Part shown: positions 1 to 5,185 of the stretch, in pieces
Layout of the letters: the number at the start of each line of letters is the position of its first letter
How positions within the stretch are numbered: the stretch's first letter is position 1
Position numbers and translations under genes: made by a program
Source: Deltaproteobacteria bacterium
GTDB lineage: Bacteria; Myxococcota_A; Polyangia; Palsa-1104; JAEUJZ01
Direction of reading: 5' to 3'
Length of the DNA: 5,185 bases
Assembly: GCA_017990795.1 (NCBI GenBank)
Contig: JAGNNG010000175.1
Location: forward strand, 1-5,185
The notes under the pieces: generated by a model
The model's input: only the letters and a program-made list of their open reading frames with translations
Database searches by the model: none
Told to the model about the DNA's origin: nothing

Positions 1-1935
1 CACGTCGCCCAGCTGCCCGGTCAGCATCAGCGAGCTCTTGCCCGGCATCCGCGTCGCTTCGATAAACAGGATGTCGCCGCCCACCGCCGTCCACGCCAGA
101 CCCGTCGCCACGCCCGCAACACTGGTGCGCTCGGCTACTTCGTTGATGTACTTCTGCGGACCCAGGTAGTCGGGCACTTTCTCTGCGGTAATGACCTGGC
201 GTTCAGTTGTCTCGCCCTCGGCTACTTTGACCGCAACGCCACGACAGATCGAGCCGACTTCGCGCTCCAGATTACGGACGCCAGCCTCACGGGTGTAGCT
301 GTCGATGATCTCGGCCACCGCAGAGTCCTCAAGGACAATCTGCGCATCGCCCATGCCGTGCTCCTCGATCTGCTTGGGGATGAGGAACTTGCTGGCGATC
401 ATCATCTTTTCATTGCGGGTGTAGCCGGGGATTTCCAAGATCTCCAGTCGGTCCCGCAGCGCCGCCGGGATCGGGTCCAGGATGTTGGCGGTGGCGATAA
501 ACATGACCTTGGACAAGTCGAACGGCACTTCCAGGTAGTGATCGCTGAAGGTGTTGTTCTGCTCGGGATCCAGCACCTCGAGCAGCGCCGAGCTTGGATC
601 GCCCCGGAAGTCATGCCCGAGCTTGTCGATCTCGTCGAGGACGAACACCGGATTGTTGGTGCCCGCGCGCTTCATGCCTTGAATGATGCGACCCGGCAGC
701 GAGCCGACGTAGGTCCGACGGTGGCCTCGAATCTCAGCCTCGTCGCGCACGCCGCCCAGCGAGATACGCACAAACTTGCGCCCCACCGCCTTGGCGATCG
801 ACTTGCCCAGCGAGGTCTTACCGACGCCCGGCGGCCCCACCAGACACAAGATCGGCCCCTTCTTGTCGGCCTTCAGCTTGCGCACCGCGAGGTATTCCAA
901 GATGCGCTTTTTGACCTTCTCAAGGTCGTAGTGGTCGGCGTTTAGGATGTTGCGCGCCTCCTGGATGTCGATCTTGTCCTCGGTGCCATTGACCCAGGGC
1001 ATCTCGACCAGCCACTCCAGATAGGTGCGCGTCACGGTGTACTCTGCCGACGACGGCTGCATCACCTTCAGGCGCTCGTACTGCTTGATCGCCACCTTCT
1101 CGACGTCGGGCGGCATTTTGGCTTCGGTGATCTTGGTCTTAAACTCCTCGAAGTCACCGCCGCCCTCGTCCATCTCGCCCAGCTCTTCTTTGATCGCTTT
1201 GAGCTGCTGACGAAGGACATACTCGCGCTGATTTCGACCCATTTCCTCTTGGACCTGGGTGTTGATCTTCTCGCGAACCTTGAGGACCTCTAGCTGCCGG
1301 GTAAGGAAGTTTAGGACCTTGCGCATACGCGCCTTAAGGTCAAACGTCTCGAGCACGTCCTGCTTTTCCTCGACGGGAATATCCAGATTCGAGGTAATCA
1401 GGTCGGCCAGCTGACCCGGCTCGGTAACGCTGTCGACCAGCGCGCCAGCCTCTTTGGGCAGCTCGGGCATGAGCTTGATGACGCGCTTGGCGATGTCCTT
1501 CAGATTCATCACCAGGGCGTCGAGCTCGACGTCGGTGTTGGTCGGATCGGGAAGGCCCACGACGTTGCAGGTCAAAAACGGGTCCGACGAGTCGTAGCCA
1601 GTGACGCGAATACGCGCCACGCCCTGCAAGATGACCGAGAAGTTGTCCTTGGCCAGCTTGATGACTTTCAAGATCCGCGCCGCGCAGCCGATGGAATACA
1701 TGTCGCCGTCGCCGGGGTCTTCGGTGCGGGCATCGCGCTGGGTCAAAATGCCGATCACCGGGCGCTCTTTGGCGATGGCTTCCTCGACGAGCTTTACGCT
1801 CTTTCGACGACCGACATCGATCGGAATGATCGAGCCGGGAAACAGCACAGAATTTCTGAGGGGTAATATCGAGATGACATCGGGAATCTCGACGGGACCA
1901 CCGGTGTCAGGAGGACTCCCCTTGGGCTTGCTCAT
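1..1935 (-). CDS. lon: ATP-dependent Lon protease (endopeptidase La), C-terminal end cut by the window edge
   Basis: Lon is a cytoplasmic hexameric AAA+ serine protease that unfolds and degrades misfolded and selected regulatory proteins. The reading frame is open from ATG at 1935 to the left edge, giving 645 residues; the E. coli protein has 784. Seen in order: an N-terminal substrate-binding domain opening with LPLRNSVLFPG (residues 24-34); a charged helical stretch around 230-310 including EMGRNQREYVLRQQLKAIKEEL; Walker A GPPGVGKT (367-374); the SLGGVRDEAEIRGHRRTYVG pore-loop region; Walker B VFVLDEIDK (430-438, D434/E435); LRDRLEI with arginines 494 and 496; the sensor-2 motif TREAGVR (Arg554); and GLAWT (612-616), which opens the peptidase domain. 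The window ends at residue 645. By comparison with E. coli the catalytic Ser should lie about 45 residues further on, so catalytic competence cannot be judged. The start is fixed by the strong AAGGAG six bases upstream and by the usual distance to LPLR. No frameshift or missing ATPase residue is seen. Confidence 0.97.
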   Translation of the reverse strand, partial: MSKPKGSPPDTGGPVEIPDVISILPLRNSVLFPGSIIPIDVGRRKSVKLVEEAIAKERPVIGILTQRDARTEDPGDGDMYSIGCAARILKVIKLAKDNFSVILQGVARIRVTGYDSSDPFLTCNVVGLPDPTNTDVELDALVMNLKDIAKRVIKLMPELPKEAGALVDSVTEPGQLADLITSNLDIPVEEKQDVLETFDLKARMRKVLNFLTRQLEVLKVREKINTQVQEEMGRNQREYVLRQQLKAIKEELGEMDEGGGDFEEFKTKITEAKMPPDVEKVAIKQYERLKVMQPSSAEYTVTRTYLEWLVEMPWVNGTEDKIDIQEARNILNADHYDLEKVKKRILEYLAVRKLKADKKGPILCLVGPPGVGKTSLGKSIAKAVGRKFVRISLGGVRDEAEIRGHRRTYVGSLPGRIIQGMKRAGTNNPVFVLDEIDKLGHDFRGDPSSALLEVLDPEQNNTFSDHYLEVPFDLSKVMFIATANILDPIPAALRDRLEILEIPGYTRNEKMMIASKFLIPKQIEEHGMGDAQIVLEDSAVAEIIDSYTREAGVRNLEREVGSICRGVAVKVAEGETTERQVITAEKVPDYLGPQKYINEVAERTSVAGVATGLAWTAVGGDILFIEATRMPGKSSLMLTGQLGDV

Positions 1936-1941
1936 CAGTAG

Positions 1942-1947
1942 CTCCTT
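1942..1947 (-). promoter_or_regulatory. lon ribosome binding site
   Basis: On the minus strand, AAGGAG lies six bases before the lon ATG at 1935. This is a near-consensus Shine-Dalgarno sequence at good spacing, and it is the strongest one in the window. It settles the lon start. Confidence 0.8.
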
Positions 1948-1998
1948 ACGGGCCGTTTTCGTGCGCGCTGCCCTTGCTGGGCGTCGCAGAGTCGAACT

Positions 1999-2027
1999 TG
2001 TGTACGCAAAGTCCCCCCACTTGTCAG
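1999..2027 (-). promoter_or_regulatory. possible lon promoter, proximal candidate
   Basis: On the minus strand, CTGACA (2022-2027, five of six matches to the housekeeping -35 TTGACA) is followed after 17 bases by TACACA (1999-2004, only three of six matches to TATAAT). The spacing is ideal and the leader would be roughly 55-60 bases, but the -10 is weak. The spacer contains a run of six G. I saw no sigma-32-like heat-shock promoter and no CIRCE element here. Low confidence; promoters in this lineage can depart from the E. coli pattern. Confidence 0.25.
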
Positions 2028-2078
2028 CGTCGCACGATAAGTAGTGATGGTGGTAATTGTGAAAGTCAGTTGCGGCCT

Positions 2079-2106
2079 ATCATAGTGCTTCACTTGCAGA
2101 CCGCAA
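2079..2106 (-). promoter_or_regulatory. possible lon promoter, distal candidate
   Basis: On the minus strand, TATGAT (2079-2084, five of six matches to the -10 consensus) is preceded by a 16-base spacer and TTGCGG (2101-2106, three of six matches to the -35). Transcription would start near 2071 and leave a leader of about 135 bases before lon. The -10 is the better of the two candidates and the -35 is poor. The assignment is by pattern only. Confidence 0.27.
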
Positions 2107-2149
2107 TGGGCAGAGCCTGAACAAATTGCACAACGCTGAAGGAAACTTT

Positions 2150-2167
2150 GGGGACTGGCCAGACCCC
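2150..2167. promoter_or_regulatory. 18-base near-perfect dyad, candidate operator
   Basis: The bases read GGGG-A-CTGGCCAG-A-CCCC, symmetrical about 2158/2159 except for one A/A pair on each side of the core. The central CTGGCCAG has no room for a loop, so a DNA site for a dimeric protein is more likely than an RNA hairpin. It is directly followed by the 8-base palindrome CTTGCAAG (2167-2174). It sits upstream of both lon and parA, and I do not recognise it as the site of a known regulator. Confidence 0.4.
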
Positions 2168-2211
2168 TTGCAAGCCGCGCCACCTGCAGGCTCGGCAATA
2201 AGGCTTCAGAC

Positions 2212-2270
2212 GCCGCTGCAGGTCGAGGTAAGTCAAAATATCTAAGCGCCCCTGCTCTGCAGGTAGCGGC
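2212..2270. repeat. imperfect inverted repeat with CTGCAGG motifs
   Basis: GCCGCT (2212-2217) is the reverse complement of AGCGGC (2265-2270). The adjoining GCAG (2218-2221) can pair with CTGC (2257-2260), leaving a four-base bulge and a loop of 35 bases. CTGCAGG occurs at 2216-2222 and 2257-2263 in the arms, and a third time at 2184-2190 within the palindrome CCTGCAGG. It could be a leader structure if parA transcription starts upstream of it, or a set of protein-binding sites, or chance. Confidence 0.3.
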
Positions 2271-2275
2271 TAGGT

Positions 2276-2306
2276 ACTCGACGAGGACCGACGAAAAACT
2301 CGACGA
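2276..2306 (+). repeat. pair of 9-base direct repeats, ACTCGACGA
   Basis: Identical copies lie at 2276-2284 and 2298-2306, so their starts are 22 bases apart, about two helical turns. That phasing would put both on the same face of the DNA, as for cooperative binding. The motif is GC-balanced and short, so chance is possible. Confidence 0.3.
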
Positions 2307-2312
2307 CAGCGC

Positions 2313-2347
2313 AGTTTCTTTTTCAATATTTCGCGGATTTATTTTCA
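2313..2347 (+). promoter_or_regulatory. AT-rich patch upstream of parA, possible promoter zone
   Basis: Twenty-six of 35 bases are A or T, in clear contrast to the GC-rich surroundings. TATTTT (2340-2345) could act as a -10, but no acceptable -35 sits 16-18 bases before it, so I do not name exact elements. A parA transcript starting here would have a leader of about 110 bases. AT-rich DNA in this position may also bind a nucleoid protein. Confidence 0.25.
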
Positions 2348-2463
2348 AGGATTCCCCGCTCGCCTCTATCTTTGGCCCGAGTGGGTTTGCCCGCGCATCA
2401 GGCTTTGCCAAGCATGCGGCACCCGGGCTGCATCGGGCCATACACATCACATTCGAGAGACAC

Positions 2464-3288
2464 ATGGGCAGAGTCATCGCCATTGCAAATCAGAAGGGCG
2501 GCGTCGGTAAGACCACCACAGCGGTGAATCTTGCTGCGGCACTTGCCGCCGAGGGTCAAAAAGTGCTCGTGGTCGACTTTGATCCGCAGGGAAATGCCAC
2601 CTCGGGTCTGGGTTTCCCACGCGGTTCCGTCGAGCAAGGCGTCTATCAGGCGCTGCTCGATAAAGTCTCGCTGCGCGAGCTCACGCAGCTGACGGTGCTG
2701 CCGACGCTGTGGCTGGTGCCGTCCACCGCTGACCTAGCAGGTGCCGAGGTCGAGCTGGTATCTGAGCCTCGACGCGAGTGGCAGCTGTCCGACGCGCTGG
2801 GTCCGGTGCGGCAGCGCTATGACTACATCTTTATCGACTGTCCGCCATCGCTGGGCCTACTGACCCTAAACGCTCTTGTCGCTGCGGACCGCGTCATCAT
2901 CCCGATGCAGTGTGAGTACTACGCGCTGGAAGGTCTGTCTTATTTGTGCGGCACCCTCGATAAAGTGCGCACGGTGTGGAATCCGCGGCTGGCCATCGAA
3001 GGCATCTTGCTCACGATGGTCGACGGACGCACAAACCTTATGCAGCAGGTCGAGAGCGAAGTGCGCGGACACTTTGGCAGCAAGGTCTACACGACGGTGG
3101 TGCCGCGAAATGTGCGGCTCTCAGAAGCGCCCTCGCACGGGCTGCCGATCATTCGCTACGATGCCGCATCGCGCGGGGCGCACAGCTACGGAACGCTGGC
3201 CAAAGAGTTCTTGCAGCGCCAAGCCGCCGAAGCCGCAGCAGCCAGCAGCGAAGTAGCAGAAGCCTCCCCAGCGCCAGGAACGGTCTAG
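2464..3288 (+). CDS. parA: Chromosome partitioning ATPase ParA (Soj family)
   Basis: ParA is a deviant Walker-type ATPase that dimerises on ATP, coats the nucleoid non-specifically and is released by ParB-stimulated hydrolysis, driving segregation of the origin region. Of its 274 residues, the key parts are the deviant Walker A KGGVGKTTT (11-19, signature Lys11 and Lys16), VVDFDPQGNAT with catalytic-type Asp40, Walker B YIFIDCPPSLG with Asp125, and the conserved VVPRNVRLSEAPSHG (212-226), whose arginines 215 and 218 lie in the region used for DNA binding in Soj proteins. The short N-terminus before the P-loop, without a helix-turn-helix, marks the chromosomal (type Ib-like) rather than the F/P1 plasmid form. 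The last ~20 residues are an Ala/Ser/Glu-rich tail beyond the usual ~250-residue core. The ATG at 2464 puts the P-loop at the standard position; upstream GAGAG (2455-2459) is a modest ribosome site. parB follows after three bases, so the two are one operon. Confidence 0.97.
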   Translation: MGRVIAIANQKGGVGKTTTAVNLAAALAAEGQKVLVVDFDPQGNATSGLGFPRGSVEQGVYQALLDKVSLRELTQLTVLPTLWLVPSTADLAGAEVELVSEPRREWQLSDALGPVRQRYDYIFIDCPPSLGLLTLNALVAADRVIIPMQCEYYALEGLSYLCGTLDKVRTVWNPRLAIEGILLTMVDGRTNLMQQVESEVRGHFGSKVYTTVVPRNVRLSEAPSHGLPIIRYDAASRGAHSYGTLAKEFLQRQAAEAAAASSEVAEASPAPGTV

Positions 3289-3291
3289 CCC

Positions 3292-4299
3292 ATGGATAAA
3301 CGGAAAGCACTCGGACGCGGACTTGGAGCGCTGATTCCCAGCGTCGCGCGAGCCGAGGGTGAATCGGTTGCAGAGCATCAAGTTCCCGCGGGTGGCCCGA
3401 CGCCCGCGTTTGCACCAGCCAGCAGCGGCAGCGCACTCAAAGCAGCGACGATGCGGCGCGAGTTTTTTATGTGCCCCATCGAAGAGGTGGTGCCATCGCG
3501 CGACAACCCGCGCCAGCGCTTCGACGAGCAGCGCTTGCAGGAGCTGGCCGACTCGATTCGCACGCAGGGCCTGGTGCAGCCACTGGTGGTGCGACTGCGT
3601 ACCGCCGAGGAGCAGAAGCAGTCGGAGCAAGGTCCGAGCTTCATCCTGATTGCCGGTGAGCGACGCTGGCGAGCAGCGCAGCGGGCGGGCCTTAAAGACG
3701 TACCGGTGGTGGTCAAAGATGTCAGCGCGGCCCAAGCGTTTGAGCTGGCACTCGTTGAGAACTTGCAGCGTGAAGACCTAAATCCGATCGAGGAAGCAGA
3801 AGCCTACCGTCGCCTTTCCGACGAGTTTGGCTACACGCAAGAGCAGCTGGCCAGCCGCGTGGGTCGCGAGCGCTCGACGGTGGCCAACGCGCTGCGGCTG
3901 CTGCATCTGCCCGACAAGGTGCGCACGTATGTGATTGAGGGTGCGCTGTCGATGGGTCATGCGCGCTCGCTGCTGGGCATCGATGACCACGCGCAGATGG
4001 AGGACAAGGCCAAGCAGATCATCGACAAGCAGCTCTCGGTCAGGCAGACCGAGGAGCTGGTCCGCCGCGCCAAGAAAGAGCAAGAGCGCGCCGAGGAGTC
4101 GCCCAAAAAGCCGAGCAAGCCGGAGTCGCGCTCAGCGGCGATTCGTGACGTTGAGGATCGACTGCAAAAGGCGCTGGGAACCCGCGTACAGCTGCGCGCC
4201 AAAGATGACCGCGCAGGCGTCGTCGAGGTCCACTATCACTCTCTTGATGAGCTGGATCGGCTGATTCAGCTGTTTACCGGTGAGTCCAGCGACTCGTAA
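3292..4299 (+). CDS. parB: Chromosome partitioning protein ParB (Spo0J family CTPase clamp)
   Basis: ParB binds parS near the origin, closes as a CTP-dependent sliding clamp and spreads, and it activates ParA. The 335 residues show the full family plan. The N-terminal KRKALGRGLGALIPS (3-17) is the conserved ParA-contacting segment. A poorly conserved Ala/Pro/Gly linker follows to about residue 59. The CTP-binding ParB/Srx domain has NPRQRF (72-77), the GERRWR box (122-127) and ENLQREDLNPIEEA (156-169). A helix-turn-helix at about 181-204 (YTQEQLASRVGRERSTVANA) reads parS. A Lys/Glu/Pro-rich linker spans 258-283. The C-terminal dimerisation domain (284-332) ends in DELDRLIQLF. Nothing essential is missing. 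The ATG is three bases after the parA stop. An AGGA at 3276-3279 is 12 bases away, longer than ideal, so translation is probably coupled to parA. A hairpin at 4327-4352 likely ends the transcript. Confidence 0.97.
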   Translation: MDKRKALGRGLGALIPSVARAEGESVAEHQVPAGGPTPAFAPASSGSALKAATMRREFFMCPIEEVVPSRDNPRQRFDEQRLQELADSIRTQGLVQPLVVRLRTAEEQKQSEQGPSFILIAGERRWRAAQRAGLKDVPVVVKDVSAAQAFELALVENLQREDLNPIEEAEAYRRLSDEFGYTQEQLASRVGRERSTVANALRLLHLPDKVRTYVIEGALSMGHARSLLGIDDHAQMEDKAKQIIDKQLSVRQTEELVRRAKKEQERAEESPKKPSKPESRSAAIRDVEDRLQKALGTRVQLRAKDDRAGVVEVHYHSLDELDRLIQLFTGESSDS

Positions 4300-4326
4300 C
4301 GGGCTTCGGCCTTCCGCAACACCGAC

Positions 4327-4352
4327 TCCGCTTCGGGCAGCCCCGACGCGGA
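4327..4352. terminator. imperfect hairpin between convergent parB and PDZ gene, probable bidirectional terminator
   Basis: TCCGC (4327-4331) pairs with GCGGA (4348-4352), then after a single T/C mismatch TCGGG (4333-4337) pairs with CCCGA (4342-4346), closing on a CAGC loop. That gives ten GC-rich pairs in an 11-step stem. It lies in the 58 bases between two convergent genes, where a shared terminator is expected. Neither side has a real U tract (TATCGTTACTT on the plus strand), so it may be a weak intrinsic terminator or an RNA-protecting 3' structure. A smaller hairpin with a TTCG loop (4301-4312) lies just after the parB stop. Confidence 0.5.
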
Positions 4353-4357
4353 TATCG

Positions 4358-5185
4358 TTACTTCCCGCCCTTTTTGCCGCCGCCAGTCTTCTTGCCGCCG
4401 GGCTTTTTCCCGACCAGGTGGAGATCGACTTCTTCGTCGCCGCGCTTGACCTTGATGATGACTTCTCGCCCTTGGCTCTCCTCGACGGATTTGGGGAGGA
4501 GTGAGGCCAGCTCTTTGGCACTGTGAACTTCCGTGCCCGACAGGGCCAGCACGATGTCACCAGGCTGCAGTCCAGTGCCAGCCAGCGGACTTTGGGGATC
4601 GACTTCGACCACAATGGCACCGCTGATGCTGACGTCATGGCGCACGCCCAACATCGGGAAGTACGAGACGGCGCGCACCTTGGCCGCGCCTTCCGCCTGA
4701 CCGTACAGCGTAATCAGCTTGTCAAACGCAGCGTCGTCCACAGAGAGCTGACTGCTCGCCTGATAGGCAACCTCGCGCGTGCCTTTGCTGCTGCGCGTCC
4801 GCTTCTCCCAGTACTGCTGCGCGCCCGTGGGCATCGCCTCCGCTGCAGTCTTGACCAGCACGTCCGAGGCTTTCTTGTAGGCCTCGGCCAGCTTCTCGCG
4901 CGCGGGCCCCACCTTGGCTTCGATCGAGGCCGCATCCGGCAGCGTCTTGGCCTCTTTCTGAGCCCGACTCAGATCATCCTGCATCGTCTGCAGCGTCGTC
5001 GAGTACAGCGGCAATACGATGCCCCGCCACTCCGGGAACTTGGCCGCCATCGACTCGCCCAGGCTCATGAGCAGCGCGGCATGAGCTGCAACCTCGGCCC
5101 GCTCCAGCGCATCAGCCTTGTCTGGCAACAGCGGTGAGTGACCAACGAAGGTGTGATCTTTACTGACGACGCGCAGATCATGCCA
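4358..5185 (-). CDS. PDZ-domain protein, N-terminal part beyond the window; possibly a peptidase
   Basis: The frame is open from the right edge to a TAA at 4358-4360 (275 residues visible, numbered here from the edge), so the true start is outside. A TTG at 5128 is not a convincing start because coding continues upstream of it. Visible parts: an edge segment with VGHSPLLPDKAD (14-25) followed by an Ala-rich helix; a long charged helical or coiled-coil-like region (about 64-117); a connecting stretch; a PDZ domain (about 175-259) with SPLAGTGLQPGDIVLALSG, the carboxylate-loop and peptide-binding signature of HtrA/CtpA/M28-associated PDZ domains; and a 16-residue tail made only of Lys, Gly, one Pro and one Thr. 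PDZ domains of this sort usually bind C-termini or unfolded segments in envelope proteases. The HSP-x-x-PDK-x-D motif resembles the end of M28 zinc-peptidase domains (HTP..D.PDKID), but this is one short match. No protease active site is visible here. It converges on parB and shows no functional tie to it. Confidence 0.8.
   Translation of the reverse strand, partial: WHDLRVVSKDHTFVGHSPLLPDKADALERAEVAAHAALLMSLGESMAAKFPEWRGIVLPLYSTTLQTMQDDLSRAQKEAKTLPDAASIEAKVGPAREKLAEAYKKASDVLVKTAAEAMPTGAQQYWEKRTRSSKGTREVAYQASSQLSVDDAAFDKLITLYGQAEGAAKVRAVSYFPMLGVRHDVSISGAIVVEVDPQSPLAGTGLQPGDIVLALSGTEVHSAKELASLLPKSVEESQGREVIIKVKRGDEEVDLHLVGKKPGGKKTGGGKKGGK

Larger units (their letters stand above)
1936..2463. 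other. 528-base non-coding divergent region between lon and parA
   Basis: No credible gene lies here. The one long minus-strand frame across it begins antisense to the parA start, is rich in Cys, Met and Ser/Thr runs without domain logic, and is rejected. What is visible: the lon leader and two weak lon promoter candidates (1942-2106), an 18-base dyad (2150-2167) next to a CTTGCAAG palindrome (2167-2174), an imperfect inverted repeat with CTGCAGG motifs (2183-2270), two ACTCGACGA copies 22 bases apart (2276-2306), and an AT-rich patch (2313-2347). I saw no TTATNCACA DnaA box and no full parS palindrome, so there is no positive evidence of an origin. The region is long for two divergent bacterial genes, which makes regulatory content plausible. 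Confidence 0.7.

Noticed and set aside
358..945. 195-codon plus-strand frame across the lon AAA+ region, and similar long frames opposite parA, parB and the PDZ gene
   Set aside because: These are shadows of high-GC coding sequence. The opposite or alternate frame in each case carries clear family motifs (Walker A/B of Lon, ParA P-loop, ParB GERRxR and HTH, PDZ), and the shadow proteins are low-complexity Arg/Ala/Leu/Ser-rich.
1999..2010. TTGTGTACGCAAA region as a DnaA box
   Set aside because: It starts like TGTGNATAA but mismatches at several core positions, and there is no cluster of boxes nearby.
1935..2483. 182-codon minus-strand frame filling the lon-parA gap, whose stop overlaps the lon ATG as TGATG
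   Set aside because: Its start is antisense to the parA start codons. The protein is rich in Cys, Met and short Ser/Thr runs, no domain is recognisable and no good ribosome site precedes it. The TGATG overlap is a tempting sign of coupling, but lon has its own strong AAGGAG.
2611..2630. GGTTTCCCACGCGGTTCC as a parS-like site inside parA
   Set aside because: The left arm resembles GTTTCCC of some parS sites, but the right arm is not its reverse complement, so there is no palindrome for a ParB dimer. The bases encode an ordinary part of ParA.
3382..3396. CCCGCGGG palindrome in parB as an operator
   Set aside because: It is a short GC-only palindrome inside the linker-coding part of parB and is expected by chance at this base composition.
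5126..5128. TTG as the start of the PDZ protein
   Set aside because: The same frame stays open for 19 more codons to the window edge with protein-like sequence, so the gene is 5'-incomplete rather than starting at TTG.

Overview
This window looks like an ordinary stretch of chromosome from a high-GC Gram-negative bacterium. The lon and ParA/ParB sequences and the high-GC codon use suggest a deltaproteobacterium or myxobacterium-like lineage, but that placement is an impression from protein sequence and was not computed. There are no rRNAs, tRNAs, insertion sequences, phage genes or CRISPR arrays.

Layout. (1) Positions 1-1935, minus strand: the first 645 codons of an ATP-dependent Lon protease. 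The N-terminal substrate-binding domain and the whole AAA+ module are present. The gene runs off the left edge before the catalytic Ser-Lys dyad. (2) Positions 1936-2463: a long non-coding divergent region of 528 bases between lon and parA. It holds lon leader and promoter candidates, an 18-base near-perfect DNA dyad, an imperfect inverted repeat carrying CTGCAGG motifs, a phased direct repeat and an AT-rich patch. (3) Positions 2464-4299, plus strand: a two-gene parA-parB (soj-spo0J type) chromosome segregation operon with a 3-base gap between the genes. (4) Positions 4300-4357: a short convergent spacer with a strong imperfect hairpin, probably a bidirectional terminator. (5) Positions 4358-5185, minus strand: the C-terminal part of a PDZ-domain protein that enters from the right edge and ends in a Lys/Gly-only style tail. 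A short motif near the edge weakly suggests that the missing part is a zinc peptidase of the M28 type.

How the genes work together. ParA and ParB form the ATP/CTP-driven DNA segregation machine. ParB loads on parS and slides as a CTP-bound clamp, and its N-terminal motif stimulates the ParA ATPase, whose gradient on the nucleoid moves the origin region. I found no parS site inside the window by eye. Lon is a general quality-control protease, transcribed divergently from parAB. Sharing a 528-base control region with parAB may be chance or may reflect joint control. The PDZ protein has no evident link to either.

I did not find a convincing undescribed system. The places most worth a second look are the structured lon-parA intergenic region and the PDZ protein with its unusual tail and unidentified upstream domain.
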